DNA of 64,000 nt from Janthinobacterium lividum PAMC 25724 (lineage in GTDB: Bacteria; Pseudomonadota; Gammaproteobacteria; Burkholderiales; Burkholderiaceae_D), in contig AHHB01000041.1 in assembly GCA_000242815.2 (NCBI GenBank), forward strand, positions 46,156 to 110,155, read 5' to 3'. The position numbers and the translations under genes were made by a program. Below, one piece after another: positions 40,198 to 49,954 of the stretch. The notes below the pieces were generated by a model. The model made no database searches, was not told where the DNA came from, and saw only the letters and a program-made list of their open reading frames with translations. Position 1 is the stretch's first letter; every line of letters starts with the position of its first letter.

Positions 40198-41241
40198 CTA
40201 ACCAATCAGGTCCCAGGTCAAAGGGGTGCCGCGCGATACATCACTGGTCACGCACTTGCCCAGAAAAACATCCATGAATTTGGTCGGCAGGCCGAGGCCA
40301 GGACGGATCGCTCGCAAATTTTCCCTGGTTAACATCTGACCGGCCTTGATATCTTGCGTAACGTACAGCGAACGACGAAATTGCAGAGACTTCTTCTCAG
40401 CCGCAGTCGGACCGTAAGCAACATGCCCCAGTGCTTGCCAGGCGCGCTCGGTTTCCACCACCAACTGCGCCATTTCAGCCGGTTCCATCGAAAATGTGCT
40501 GTCGACGCCGCCGTCGGCACGACTCAAGGTGAAGTGTTTTTCCACCACGCTGGCACCCAGCGCCACGCTAGCAACCGACACGCCTACACCCATCGTATGA
40601 TCGGACAGGCCGACTTCACAGCCAAACAATTCCCGCAAGTGAGGAATCGTCAAAATATTCGTATTTGCGGCGGTGGCAGGATAAGTGCTGGTGCATTTGA
40701 GCAGGATCAAATCGCGGCAACCGGCCTCGCGCGCCGCGCGCACAGTGTCGTCGAGCTCGGCAACGGTTGCCATGCCCGTGGAAATAATCACGGGCTTGCC
40801 AGTGGCTGCCACGCGGCGTATCAACGGTAAGTCGGTGTTTTCAAACGATGCAATCTTGTAACAGTCCATGTCCAGCGTTTCCAGGAAGTCGACTGCAGTA
40901 TCGTCAAACGGTGTACTGAACGGTATCATGCCAAGCTCACGCGCGCGCTTGAAGATCGGTGCGTGCCATTCCCAAGGCGTGTACGCTTCACCGTACAGCT
41001 TGTACAGCGATGTACCGGACCATAGGCTATTCGGATCACTGATGTGGAACTCCCGCTCGTCAATATCCAAGGTCATGGTATCGGGCGTATAAGTCTGTAT
41101 CTTCAAACCATGGGCACCGGTTCTGGCAGCAGCCTCGACGATTTCCAGCGCGCGTTCCAACGATTGATTATGGTTACCAGACATTTCGGCGATAACGAAT
41201 GGAGCATGACCTAAACCAATATTTCTATCTTTAATTTTCAT
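40198..41241 (-). CDS. pseI: Pseudaminic acid synthase
   Basis: 347-residue NeuB-family enzyme that condenses 2,4-diacetamido-2,4,6-trideoxy-L-altrose with phosphoenolpyruvate. FVIAEMSGNHNQSLERALEIV and GAHGLKIQTYTPDTMTLDI are closer to PseI than to sialic acid NeuB; the C-terminal antifreeze-like SAF domain reads RSLYVTQDIKAGQMLTRENLRAIRPG. The ATG at 41241 was preferred to a TTG upstream. Immediately downstream of pseH in the pse operon. Confidence 0.93.
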   Translation of the reverse strand: MKIKDRNIGLGHAPFVIAEMSGNHNQSLERALEIVEAAARTGAHGLKIQTYTPDTMTLDIDEREFHISDPNSLWSGTSLYKLYGEAYTPWEWHAPIFKRARELGMIPFSTPFDDTAVDFLETLDMDCYKIASFENTDLPLIRRVAATGKPVIISTGMATVAELDDTVRAAREAGCRDLILLKCTSTYPATAANTNILTIPHLRELFGCEVGLSDHTMGVGVSVASVALGASVVEKHFTLSRADGGVDSTFSMEPAEMAQLVVETERAWQALGHVAYGPTAAEKKSLQFRRSLYVTQDIKAGQMLTRENLRAIRPGLGLPTKFMDVFLGKCVTSDVSRGTPLTWDLIG

Positions 41242-41246
41242 AGTTA

Positions 41247-41795
41247 TCACCGAAAACAACGGTTGAAGAGAGTATTTTTACTGGCAGCCCATTCCGTGTC
41301 GAACAAGGCAAGCGCCACGACATCCTGGAATGATTCAGATTTTTTCATATGCTGCTTGAAAAAACCTTCCTGCTGGAAGCCAAATTTTTTATGTAAATTG
41401 AGAACCAATTGATTGAAAGAAAATACCTCGCAACACAGCTTTCTGAAATTTAAAACCTCAAACGCTTGCACCAATGCAAAATATTCCATTGCCGAACCAG
41501 AACCCTTTGGAACATCTGTCTCACCGAGATAAAATGCCCAATCAGATCGACGGTCCGAAACATTAACTTTTGTAAAAGAAACAAAGCCAACTGGCCTTGC
41601 TTGATATTCAAAAACAAAATATTGATTAATCGTATCAAGCAACGCCTTTTCAAACCATTTATTGTGCTCCAGATCACCAATAATATGGTCCGTATACATA
41701 TTCTTCCGGATAATATCTTTATTACGCCAATTTCGTAATAAATCACGATCCGAAGGCTTAATTTTTCTTAAACTATAATCGACAAAAGATGGCAT
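41247..41795 (-). CDS. pseH: Pseudaminic acid pathway N-acetyltransferase
   Basis: 182-residue GNAT acetyltransferase: LRNWRNKDIIRKNMYTDH, RPVGFVSFTKVN, DWAFYLGETDVPKGSGSAMEYFAL (acetyl-CoA site) and LNLHKKFGFQQEG. PseH acetylates the 4-amino group of UDP-4-amino-4,6-dideoxy-L-AltNAc. Low GC relative to the core genome. It lies 6 bases from pseG and 5 from pseI. Confidence 0.9.
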   Translation of the reverse strand: MPSFVDYSLRKIKPSDRDLLRNWRNKDIIRKNMYTDHIIGDLEHNKWFEKALLDTINQYFVFEYQARPVGFVSFTKVNVSDRRSDWAFYLGETDVPKGSGSAMEYFALVQAFEVLNFRKLCCEVFSFNQLVLNLHKKFGFQQEGFFKQHMKKSESFQDVVALALFDTEWAASKNTLFNRCFR

Positions 41796-41801
41796 ATTTA
41801 A

Positions 41802-42899
41802 TTAGCAAAGAGTAGTAAAGATGGTTTCTTGAATTTTTTTTGCGCCATGACCGACCAAGGAATTGCTAATTTTAGACATACTTAAAAGTATATCCTTCTT
41901 ATCAATGTAGTCATTCAAGATCTCATATATTTGACGACTAGATATCTTTCCAGACTCTCCAATTATTTTCAATGCGCCGATTTTTTCCAGATCTCGAGCA
42001 GCACTTTCCTGATTCTTCGCCAGAATAATGATCAAACTCGGTAAACTAAGATAGCCGCGTTCCCATAATGTGGAACCACCTGCACCGATAGCCAGATCAG
42101 CAGCCAGCATCAATTCCGCAATATTGTCTATCTGATAGTGATATTCAAAATTTTCCGTTTCTTCACATAACGCCTGGATCAAGGAACAATGTGGATTGCT
42201 TGCACCAACGACCACGTCCACCTCAAGATCTGCACGTTTCAGCATACGCAGGGCATGAATAACACTACTTGTTTCATTGGCAGGATCTGCCCCCCCCAAA
42301 AAAACAATAATCCGCTTTACAGTCCCATCACGTAGCCTTAAGTGATTATGCATCCGGATAAACTCAGGACGCAATAAAGCATAGGCAGGACCAAGCAACT
42401 TCGTGGATGTCAAAGGGATCAAATTATCATACCGCGATTGCATGTCGTAATAATAATTTTGGTCCAGCAATATATCGCAATCATGTTGACGATCGGCAAG
42501 GTCATCGATCACCATCATTTTTCGGGAAAACTTGGCAATCTGCCGTTCCCATTCCAGTTCAAGAGCATAATGATCAACAATTATGCAATCGGATATAGGC
42601 CGTTGTAACAATACGCTGCTGACTTCGATAATTTCCTGTTGCAACGGCACACCCAGCCAATATAAATGCGCAGGATAGTCTCCCCCCGTGTCTTGTCTGA
42701 CACTGGAGGATGTAAGTCGAATTACCTCATATCCCTTTAACGATAGCCAGTCAATATAATTGCCAGGAAAATCTCGGCAAATAAAAGTTACGCTAGCGCC
42801 ATTGGCTCTAAGTTCATCAGCAAGTGTGGCGCACCGCATGACATGCCCACTTCCCATTTGCACCGAAGCATCTGTGCGAATGACGATAGATCTTTTCAT
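41802..42899 (-). CDS. pseG: UDP-2,4-diacetamido-2,4,6-trideoxy-beta-L-altropyranose hydrolase
   Basis: 365-residue GT-B-like hydrolase that removes UDP before the PseI step. MGSGHVMRCATLADELRANG (catalytic-His region near residue 19) and FICRDFPGNYIDWL open the domain; FLGGADPANETSSVI and LAIGAGGSTLWERGYLSLPSLII are the nucleotide-binding part. Its start overlaps the upstream aminotransferase stop by 4 bases. Confidence 0.92.
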   Translation of the reverse strand: MKRSIVIRTDASVQMGSGHVMRCATLADELRANGASVTFICRDFPGNYIDWLSLKGYEVIRLTSSSVRQDTGGDYPAHLYWLGVPLQQEIIEVSSVLLQRPISDCIIVDHYALELEWERQIAKFSRKMMVIDDLADRQHDCDILLDQNYYYDMQSRYDNLIPLTSTKLLGPAYALLRPEFIRMHNHLRLRDGTVKRIIVFLGGADPANETSSVIHALRMLKRADLEVDVVVGASNPHCSLIQALCEETENFEYHYQIDNIAELMLAADLAIGAGGSTLWERGYLSLPSLIIILAKNQESAARDLEKIGALKIIGESGKISSRQIYEILNDYIDKKDILLSMSKISNSLVGHGAKKIQETIFTTLC

Positions 42900-44185
42900 C
42901 GCACCTTAAACAAAGGTTCAAGTGGCTTGCAACGCAACAGTCCTTCCAGCGTGTCATCTCTCACTGCATTAACGAGCATGGGAATAACCTCTTCATATGC
43001 GGAAAACAATTGATGCAGATCGCTATCGCTATGGCTATAGTTGACATTATGTGAACCAAACGTCAATATTCCACGCGCCAGCATTTCTTGCATAAACAAG
43101 GTCTTGATGTCCCATTGCGTATACGAGCCAGCATCCTTGATCAGCACGAAACTCCAGCTCGAATGTCCGGCGACGCTCATGATATGCTCGGCCCCATTGG
43201 CAACGATGATAGCGTTGAGACGATCGATAATTTTTTGGCCTTGTTTCTTGATCGTCGCCACGACAGGTTCGCGCTGCAATTTTTCCATCGTGGCCAAAGC
43301 CGCCGCCAGCGACAGCGTTTCGCCACCGAAGGTGAACGAGAAGAAGATTTCCTCCATCAGCTTCATGACATCGGCGCGGCCAGCGATGGCAGATACCGGA
43401 TAACCATTCGCCAGGCCCTTACCGAACGTCGCGAGATCGGGCGTGACGCCAAACAGCTCTTGCGCACCGCCATTGGCGTAGCGGAATCCAGTAATGGTTT
43501 CATCAAAGATGAGCAGCGCACCGTGTTTGTGGGCCAGTTCCTTGACGCCTTCAAGGAAACCTTCCACCGGTGCGTAAACATTCATCGGCTCGAGCATCAC
43601 GGCCGAGATCTGCTCGGGGAAGTCGGCAAACAGCCTTTCCAGCGAAGCCAGGTCATTGTAGACAAAGGTATGCGTCAGTTCGCGCGTGGCAGCGGGGACG
43701 CCGCGGTTACGCGCGGTCGAACCGATGTACCAGTCCTGCCAACCATGGTAGCCGCACACGGCTACGTGTTCGCGATTAGTATACGCGCGTGCAAGGCGTA
43801 TCGCACCGGCGGTAGCATCGGAACCATTCTTGCCAAAACGCACCATCTCGGCGCAAGGAACGATTTCGCAGATTTTTTCCGCAACCTGCATTTCAATCTG
43901 ATGCGGAAGACTAAAAATTACGCCCTCCTCCATTTGCGCCTTGACCGCATTGTTTACATCCGCATCGTTATAGCCAAGGGTGATCGATGCCAAACTGCTG
44001 ATGAAGTCGATGTATTCATTACCATCGACATCCCATACATGACTACCCTTGCCACGTTGAATAAAATAGGGCGAAACACCCAATGGAAATTGGGTTTTAC
44101 TCTTACTGAAAGTCTGCGATCCGAGCGGGATCGTTTTAAGGGCGCGTTCCAATAACTCTTCAGAGCGTTGATAGCGTGTAGACAT
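42896..44185 (-). CDS. Class III aminotransferase, glutamate-1-semialdehyde aminomutase-like
   Basis: 429 residues, PLP-dependent. The class III blocks are present: HVWDVDGNEYIDFISSLASITLGYND (split), FGKNGSDATAGAIRLARAYT, GYHGWQDWYIG, LLIFDETITGFR and DLATFGKGLANGYPVSA with the PLP lysine at about 256. It is not needed in the textbook pseudaminic acid pathway, which already has PseC, yet it lies in the pse operon between pseF and pseG with a 4-base overlap. It may add an amino group to a modified nonulosonate or a substituent; haem-path HemL function is unlikely in this context. Confidence 0.82.
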   Translation of the reverse strand: MSTRYQRSEELLERALKTIPLGSQTFSKSKTQFPLGVSPYFIQRGKGSHVWDVDGNEYIDFISSLASITLGYNDADVNNAVKAQMEEGVIFSLPHQIEMQVAEKICEIVPCAEMVRFGKNGSDATAGAIRLARAYTNREHVAVCGYHGWQDWYIGSTARNRGVPAATRELTHTFVYNDLASLERLFADFPEQISAVMLEPMNVYAPVEGFLEGVKELAHKHGALLIFDETITGFRYANGGAQELFGVTPDLATFGKGLANGYPVSAIAGRADVMKLMEEIFFSFTFGGETLSLAAALATMEKLQREPVVATIKKQGQKIIDRLNAIIVANGAEHIMSVAGHSSWSFVLIKDAGSYTQWDIKTLFMQEMLARGILTFGSHNVNYSHSDSDLHQLFSAYEEVIPMLVNAVRDDTLEGLLRCKPLEPLFKVR

Positions 44186-44186
44186 A

Positions 44187-44966
44187 TTAGTTCTCTATAG
44201 TGGGGAGGGTAGTCGATATAGCATCGGCATCGAGCGATTTTTTATATCCCTCGTTACGTCTATACATAGTGTTCCAATTTACTAATTCGGGGCGCTGGTC
44301 AAGGAGGGATAGGACATCCTGCATTGAAAACCGCGTATTTTTCCGATACAGTTCATCATAAATCATGGAGACCAGTTCGAAATCCTTCTGTTCATCTACC
44401 GTCCAGCGCAAGTGCGACAAATCCGTGGCGTTACGGTACACGCCCACCTTATAGCGCTCGGCTTGCTGGTGAATAAATGGCGTGACGTGTTCGCGTTGCG
44501 ACGGCAGACGCGCTTCGCGCCACGCCTCGTCCAAGCAGTAGGCACGGAAAATTTCCACATCTAGGCCATCCGGGTAAGTGGCCTCCAAGCTGTTGTTCAC
44601 GTAGTCATAGCCGCCTGCCAAATAGAACGCGATGACCTCGTCGATCAGCGCCGGGTCAGTCAGCGGACAATCGGCCGTCAGACGCACTATATGCTCGGGC
44701 GCAAAGGTATGTGCGGCCTGGTAAAAACGCTCCAGCACGTCGTTCAGATCACCCCTGAAGCAAGCAATACCGTTGGCCACACACAATGCTTCAATCGGGT
44801 CGTCGGACGCTTCGCGGCTCGTTGCCACCAGCAATTGATCGATCTGGCGCACGTCGCGCAAACGTTCGATCTGACGCAGCAGCATCGGCTCGCCCAGCAA
44901 GGGCTTGAGCACCTTGCCTGGCAGCCGCGACGACGAAACACGGGCTTGCAATATTGCCAATATCAT
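44187..44966 (-). CDS. pseF: Pseudaminic acid cytidylyltransferase (PseF/SpsF-like)
   Basis: 259-residue nucleotidyltransferase: ILAILQARVSSSRLPGKVLKPLLGEPML is the CMP-sugar synthetase N-terminus, HIVRLTADCPLTDPALIDEVI and VNNSLEATYPDGLDVEIF the active site. It activates pseudaminic acid with CTP before transfer. It is closer to SpsF-type than to NeuA-type sequences, so the precise nonulosonate substrate is not proven. The ATG at 44966 overlaps the upstream stop by 4 bases and has AAGGAG upstream. Confidence 0.82.
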   Translation of the reverse strand: MILAILQARVSSSRLPGKVLKPLLGEPMLLRQIERLRDVRQIDQLLVATSREASDDPIEALCVANGIACFRGDLNDVLERFYQAAHTFAPEHIVRLTADCPLTDPALIDEVIAFYLAGGYDYVNNSLEATYPDGLDVEIFRAYCLDEAWREARLPSQREHVTPFIHQQAERYKVGVYRNATDLSHLRWTVDEQKDFELVSMIYDELYRKNTRFSMQDVLSLLDQRPELVNWNTMYRRNEGYKKSLDADAISTTLPTIEN

Positions 44967-45865
44967 GATTTCTCCTTTGAATGCTGCCACAAGGCGGGAT
45001 TAACGAACAATTCGTCGCTGAGCGCAAATGCATCATAGTCGGCGCGCGCAGTGCCTGCCACCGCGTGTCCGGCCGCCGCACATATTTCATGCAATTGCAT
45101 TCCGGAATTGACGCCACATATCACGCGGTCGATTTCTTCCAGTCCAGTCACAAAGCCCAACGCGGCTTGCAGCGGTGTCAAAGCTTGCCCGGCAATAAAA
45201 CGATGATAGGCAGCCAAATGCTCGCGCACGCCGTCAAAATGGGCAGGCAATTCGTGGGGCGCCATCAGCAGCAAGCCTTGCAGGAAAGCGGAACGAGCAT
45301 GTATTTCGACGCCGGCCTGTTTCAACTTGCGCAAATGTCCGCTATGCAGCAAGCGCTGGTCCAGCACGTTGATAGGCAGCTGAATCAGGTCGATCGGGAA
45401 GCGCGCCAGTACGGCATCAATCTGCTGCCCGGTATAGACGGACACGCCAATCTTGCTGACCAAGCCCCGCTGCTTCAACAGCGCCATGCGCGCCATCAGC
45501 ACTTCTCCGCCGGGCAATAGCAAATCGTCGACGCGGTGGATCAGCAGGCCATAAACGCTGCGACGCTGCAGCTTGCGCAACGAAGCGTGCAGGCTGTCTT
45601 CCAGTTGCTGCGCCGCTAGTTCGCTCAGCGTCGAACCGGCAAACTGCGGTGTTTTGGTCACGATATCGAAAGGCGAGGCAGGCGACATCGTGCGGCCGAG
45701 CACCGCCTCGCTGTCGCCATACAGTGCCGCCGTATCGATCAATGTCAATTGCAGCTGGGCCGCAGCGGCCAGAATCGCCGCCACTTCCCCTTCGCTTACC
45801 TTGCCTGCCGTATTGGCGATGCCATAATCGAGCCCGAACTGAACTGCGCCCAAGCCGATTTTCAT
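44963..45865 (-). CDS. Aldo/keto reductase in the pse operon
   Basis: 300 residues. LGAVQFGLDYGIAN, LIDTAALYGDSEAVLG (catalytic Asp/Tyr), a QLPINVLDQRLL strand and a FVTGLEEIDRVICGVNS C-terminus fit the AKR TIM-barrel. It is linked by overlaps to pseC (4 bases) and pseF (4 bases), so it is translated with them. Reductases are not part of the six-step pseudaminic acid pathway; this one may reduce a keto intermediate to give a variant nonulosonate, paired with the class III aminotransferase. Similar genes occur in some Sps/legionaminic-type clusters (from memory). Confidence 0.8.
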   Translation of the reverse strand: MKIGLGAVQFGLDYGIANTAGKVSEGEVAAILAAAAQLQLTLIDTAALYGDSEAVLGRTMSPASPFDIVTKTPQFAGSTLSELAAQQLEDSLHASLRKLQRRSVYGLLIHRVDDLLLPGGEVLMARMALLKQRGLVSKIGVSVYTGQQIDAVLARFPIDLIQLPINVLDQRLLHSGHLRKLKQAGVEIHARSAFLQGLLLMAPHELPAHFDGVREHLAAYHRFIAGQALTPLQAALGFVTGLEEIDRVICGVNSGMQLHEICAAAGHAVAGTARADYDAFALSDELFVNPALWQHSKEKS

Positions 45866-47025
45866 CTCAGCGCTTTCCGCAAGGCCTCGATAACGCGGTC
45901 TTGCTGCTCTTCCGTGAGGGTGGCATACATGGGCAGGCTGATGGCTTGCGAATAATAATGTTCCGCTTCCGGGAAATCACCAGACTTGAAGCCTTTTGCC
46001 TCATAGTAAGGCTGGATATGCACGGGAATATAGTGCAGATTGACGCCTATCGATTGCGCGCGCAGGGCGTCGAAGACGTCGCGGTGCGTCTGCGTCAAGC
46101 GCTCGGTTTGCAGGCGGATCACGTACAGGTGCAGGCCCGAATAACCGTCAGGATGCTGCCATGGCGTGATGACAGGAAAATCTGCCAGCAAGGCATCATA
46201 GCGGCGCGCCATCACATGGCGATGGGCCACGAATGCATCGAGCCGCGTCATCTGGCTCAAACCAAGCGCTGCCTGCATATCGGTCATGCGGTAGTTGTAG
46301 CCGAGCGTGACCTGCTGGTAATACCATGCACCATCAGGCGCATGTGTCATCAGCTCAGGGTCGCGCGTGATGCCATGGCTGCGTAGTTGCTGCAGGCTGG
46401 TCGCCAGCTGTGCATCTTGCGTGGTCGCCATGCCGCCTTCGGCACTGGTAATAATTTTAACAGGGTGAAAGCTGAAGACGGTAATGTCGCTGTAGCGACA
46501 ATTGCCTATAGGTTCGCCACGATACTTGCCGCCGATGGCATGCGAAGCATCTTCGATAATCTTGAAGCCATATTCCTGCCCCAATGCATGGATGGCCAGC
46601 ATATCGCAAGGCTGCCCCGTCAAATGCACGGGGATGACCACCTTCGGCAAACGCCCGGCCAACTTCGCCTGTGACAGCTTGCGCGCCAAGGCCTCCACGC
46701 TCAGATTGTAGGTGCGCGCATCGATATCGACAAAGTCGACATCGGCGCCACAATACAAGGCGCAATTAGCACTGGCAACAAAGGTATTTGGACTGGTCCA
46801 GACCAGATCCCCGGGGCCGACACCCAATGCCAGGCATGCGATATGCAAGGCACTCGTCGCGCTATTGACCGCTATCGCGTGGGACACACCACAATATGCA
46901 GCCAGCGCTTGCTCAAACGCCGGCACTGCCGGCCCCTGCGTCAGAAAGTCAGAGCGCAAGACATCGACGACAGCCTGAATATCGGCCTCGGAAATATCCT
47001 GTCGACCGTAAGGAATCATCGTCAT
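45862..47025 (-). CDS. pseC: UDP-4-amino-4,6-dideoxy-N-acetyl-beta-L-altrosamine transaminase
   Basis: 387-residue DegT/DnrJ/EryC1 aminotransferase. IPYGRQDISEADIQAVVDVLRSDFLTQGP (split) is the PseC start; SNTFVASANCALYCGADVDFVDID, EDASHAIGGKYRG and VFSFHPVKIITSAEGGM supply the PLP site, the Lys in HPVK being catalytic. Uses the 4-keto product of PseB. Four-base overlap with the aldo/keto reductase; 3 bases after pseB. Confidence 0.94.
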   Translation of the reverse strand: MTMIPYGRQDISEADIQAVVDVLRSDFLTQGPAVPAFEQALAAYCGVSHAIAVNSATSALHIACLALGVGPGDLVWTSPNTFVASANCALYCGADVDFVDIDARTYNLSVEALARKLSQAKLAGRLPKVVIPVHLTGQPCDMLAIHALGQEYGFKIIEDASHAIGGKYRGEPIGNCRYSDITVFSFHPVKIITSAEGGMATTQDAQLATSLQQLRSHGITRDPELMTHAPDGAWYYQQVTLGYNYRMTDMQAALGLSQMTRLDAFVAHRHVMARRYDALLADFPVITPWQHPDGYSGLHLYVIRLQTERLTQTHRDVFDALRAQSIGVNLHYIPVHIQPYYEAKGFKSGDFPEAEHYYSQAISLPMYATLTEEQQDRVIEALRKALR

Positions 47026-47028
47026 ATT

Positions 47029-48039
47029 TTACGCTGTGTGAGTAGGGTCAACGTGAGCCTGGATCAACTCGCGCAATTGTTCTTTGCTCAGGAAATCGGT
47101 ATTGCTGCCGCTGTCATAACAGAAACCCGGCTGCACCAATTTGGCACCCATTTTATCGCAGTACTCTTGCGTCGAATACTTGGCGCCCATCGGCAGAATG
47201 GCGTAATACTTGCCCATATCAACCGTATTGAAACTGTCGCTGGAAGTAATCATTTCCTCATGAATTTTTTCACCTGGACGCACGCCGACAACAGGGAAAC
47301 TGCATTCTGGACCGATTGCTTCAGCCACATCAGTGATGCGATAGGAAGGAATTTTCGGCACCAGCACTTCGCCGCCCCAGGCGTTCTCGAGCGACCACAG
47401 AACCATGTCCACGCCCTCTTGCAAGCTGATATTGAAGCGAGTCATGGCAGTATCAGTGATCGGCAGGACGCCCGTCGCGCGACGCTCGAGGAAGAATGGA
47501 ATCACCGAACCGCGGCTGCCCATGACATTACCGTAGCGGACAACGCTGAAACGCAGATCGCGATGGCCAACGATATTATTTGCTGCAACGAAGAGCTTGT
47601 CCGAGCACAGCTTGGTAGCGCCGTAAAGATTGATCGGGGCGGCAGCCTTGTCAGTAGACAAGGCAACGACACGCTGTACCTTGGTATCGAGGCAAGCCTC
47701 GATCAGGTTTTGCGCACCCAGCACATTGGTTTTGATGCATTCAAACGGGTTATATTCCGCCGCCGGCACTTGTTTCAGCGCTGCAGCATGAATCACAATA
47801 TCAATACCTTCGAGCGCGCGACGCAGGCGAGCTTCGTCGCGGATATCGCCGATAAAGTAACGGATACCGGCGTACTTATCATCCGAAAACTCATGCGCCA
47901 TTTCAAACTGTTTCAATTCATCGCGCGAAAATACCACGAGGCGCTTGATGGTCGGATAACGCTCCAGCACCGTTTTGACAAAGGCCTTGCCGAACGAACC
48001 CGTTCCGCCGGTAATAAGAATAGACTTATCTGATAACAT
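47029..48039 (-). CDS. pseB: UDP-N-acetylglucosamine 4,6-dehydratase (inverting)
   Basis: 336-residue soluble SDR that starts pseudaminic acid synthesis by dehydrating UDP-GlcNAc with C5 inversion. SILITGGTGSFGKAFVKTVL is the NAD site, HAAALKQVPAAEYNPFECIKTNVLGAQN and STDKAAAPINLYGATKL the active site, and VGVRPGEKIHEEMI the C-terminal part. First gene of the ~22-kb minus-strand polysaccharide operon(s). Confidence 0.95.
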   Translation of the reverse strand: MLSDKSILITGGTGSFGKAFVKTVLERYPTIKRLVVFSRDELKQFEMAHEFSDDKYAGIRYFIGDIRDEARLRRALEGIDIVIHAAALKQVPAAEYNPFECIKTNVLGAQNLIEACLDTKVQRVVALSTDKAAAPINLYGATKLCSDKLFVAANNIVGHRDLRFSVVRYGNVMGSRGSVIPFFLERRATGVLPITDTAMTRFNISLQEGVDMVLWSLENAWGGEVLVPKIPSYRITDVAEAIGPECSFPVVGVRPGEKIHEEMITSSDSFNTVDMGKYYAILPMGAKYSTQEYCDKMGAKLVQPGFCYDSGSNTDFLSKEQLRELIQAHVDPTHTA

Positions 48040-48860
48040 TTTTTAATATAAATTGAATGAGAATAACGGATTAAACAAACGCAACATGCTCGCCGATTAC
48101 CGACATCATTAGCAAATCGGCACCGCACCCACCAGAGCGACTCGATAGCACATTGCACTAACCATGAGAAGGAAAAAGTGGCGATTGCCCGAGACTCAGC
48201 CGGACATCCATTTACACTAGCTTGGACAGAGCAAAAAAAATTGACGCGCCTCAGAACAGGAACTGAAACAAGCTCAAAGTAGTCCAGAGCCTGAGCTTTA
48301 CAACCAGCCACTTTGTCAACCTAACAATCTATGACACATCCCCACATCAAAGTGGGCGTGTACTCAAGGGAGATAAGAGTGTACTGGATGATGTCTACGC
48401 AAGATAACTCTAATTGCTTTTTAAAAAACACACTCACCCATTTTAACATTATTGTCTTGCTAAAAATACAGAATTCTCGTCTAAAAAACCACATTCCGCT
48501 ATGTAGTGAAGGCTAAATCAGCACGACAACAACGGCAAAAAACGCAAATTACCTGCAGAAATAGACTATCGCATGTGGAAAAATGATTTCAAATATGCAA
48601 GTAATGACGCGATGAGTGGCGATGTGCTTGGCAGCCTCGCATGGTGCTTCTGCGGTAAGACACAAGCACCGCAGCCCCTCCACCACACCCATCCCACACA
48701 CCAGTGACGGCAGTCCGCGCTCACAACAAACACCAGTGCGACATTTTCAGATAATGTCTTCCAGTCGTGCATAATATATGCACCGCCGCCAATTTTCTAA
48801 CCGTCTTGCATGGTTTTACACCTTGTCACAATTACGTGCGAGCATAGCCCATACCGCCCT
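48040..48860. other. AT-rich gap upstream of the polysaccharide operon
   Basis: About 820 bases without a convincing gene; AT content is clearly above the core genome. It must hold the promoter for the pse/O-antigen operon on the minus strand. A TTGACA-like box (48314-48319, minus strand) is present but has no well-spaced -10. No JUMPstart/ops element matching GGCGGTAGC was found. Confidence 0.4.
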
Positions 48861-49873
48861 CTATAATGCCGGATTGCATGCTCGATTCTGCGGCACATGC
48901 TTATACTGCACCTGCGTGAGGAAAGCTAATACTTTATATCTATAAAGACCCGCTTGCTCATAAACGCGTTTAACAAATAATTCCGGTTTTTTAGCTTGCC
49001 ATTTCTTCATCGACTGAATCGGCGTTTCGTTATTCAGCGCGCGCTGTGGAATGTTGTGATTGTAGATTTTCAGATAAATGCGCAGGGTTGATTCGAGCTC
49101 GTCCTTGGACGCGAAGCGCGTCTGGTTGACGACCTCGCTGATGCGGCCGTTGAAGCGTTCAACCATGCCGTTGGTCTGTGGATGACGTGGCGGGATCAGG
49201 CGATGTTCTATCACCAACTGCTGGCACAGCACGTCAAGCGCGTGCTTGCCACTAGGCATCCGATCGCCCGTTTCCGGGTCTTTTTTCTTACTGGTAAAGC
49301 GGTCGGTGAACTGGCGACCATTGTCGGTGAGCAGCTTGACGATGGTGATCGGACAGGCATTGTTGAGCTTGATCAGGAAGTCGGTGCTGCTGCTGTCGGA
49401 CTGGTAACGGCGTTCGGTTTCGGCGGGCATCTGCGGCAAGTACTTGATATACATATGCAAAAAGCCGGGCTCGTAGTCCTTGAACGACTTTTTGGTGACG
49501 GGCTTGTCGGTTTCCCAGGTAGCAAGTTCAAGCAGGCTGGAGACACCATGGCGGCGCAGGCAGCGCCCCAGACCAGCGCGCAAGACTGCTGGATTGATGA
49601 ACTCACGCGTGACCGCCAGCAGGTCGTCGGTGGGCAGCATCAAGGTTTTGCGCAGTTCGATCACGACCAGTTCCTGCTCTGGCGTGAGCGTCGTTTTCAG
49701 CGTCTTTGGACAATGCGGACCATCGTCCGGACTGTCGCGATCCTGCCATTTGCGAATCGTTTGCCGCGTACCGCTGTAGAGTCGCGCCAGTTCGGCTTGT
49801 GCAACGTCGATTTCTTGATTTCCTCGCGGATCAGGTGGGTCGGTCGCGCTTGGCTGTGGAGAGCTTGGACCAT
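48861..49873 (-). pseudogene. IS481-family transposase, multiply disrupted
   Basis: Starting from the ATG at 49873 (MVQALHSQARPTHLIREEIK), homology continues after a frameshift as DVAQAELARLYSGTRQTIRKW and runs to 48861. The integrase core is damaged: the usual first catalytic Asp in the MDIKYLPQMP motif is Tyr (MYIKYLPQMP), and the ~20 residues that normally follow the RRY at the next strand are deleted, joining RRY directly to QSDSSSTDFL. The second Asp (TDNGRQFTDRF) and the Glu-bearing HPQTNGMVERFNGRI are intact. The C-terminus reads through the usual stop into QYKHVPQNRACNPAL. The element is dead. Confidence 0.85.
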
Positions 49874-49954
49874 CAGGCTACCAGTAAAAGATCAGATTGG
49901 AACAGTGTACGCAAAACTTGACTGGCCTTAAAGAGTAGCCAACTACGCACCTGA

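Noticed and set aside
42896..44185. Calling the class III aminotransferase hemL
   Set aside because: Sequence type is similar, but the gene is embedded with overlaps in the pse operon, so a haem role is unlikely.
48566..48772. 68-codon minus-strand frame between pseB and the IS481 remnant
   Set aside because: Unusual Trp/Cys-rich composition, no ribosome site and no family resemblance.
48850..48860. GGCGGTATGG on the minus strand as a JUMPstart/ops element
   Set aside because: Lacks the conserved GGCGGTAGC core and lies over 800 bases from pseB.
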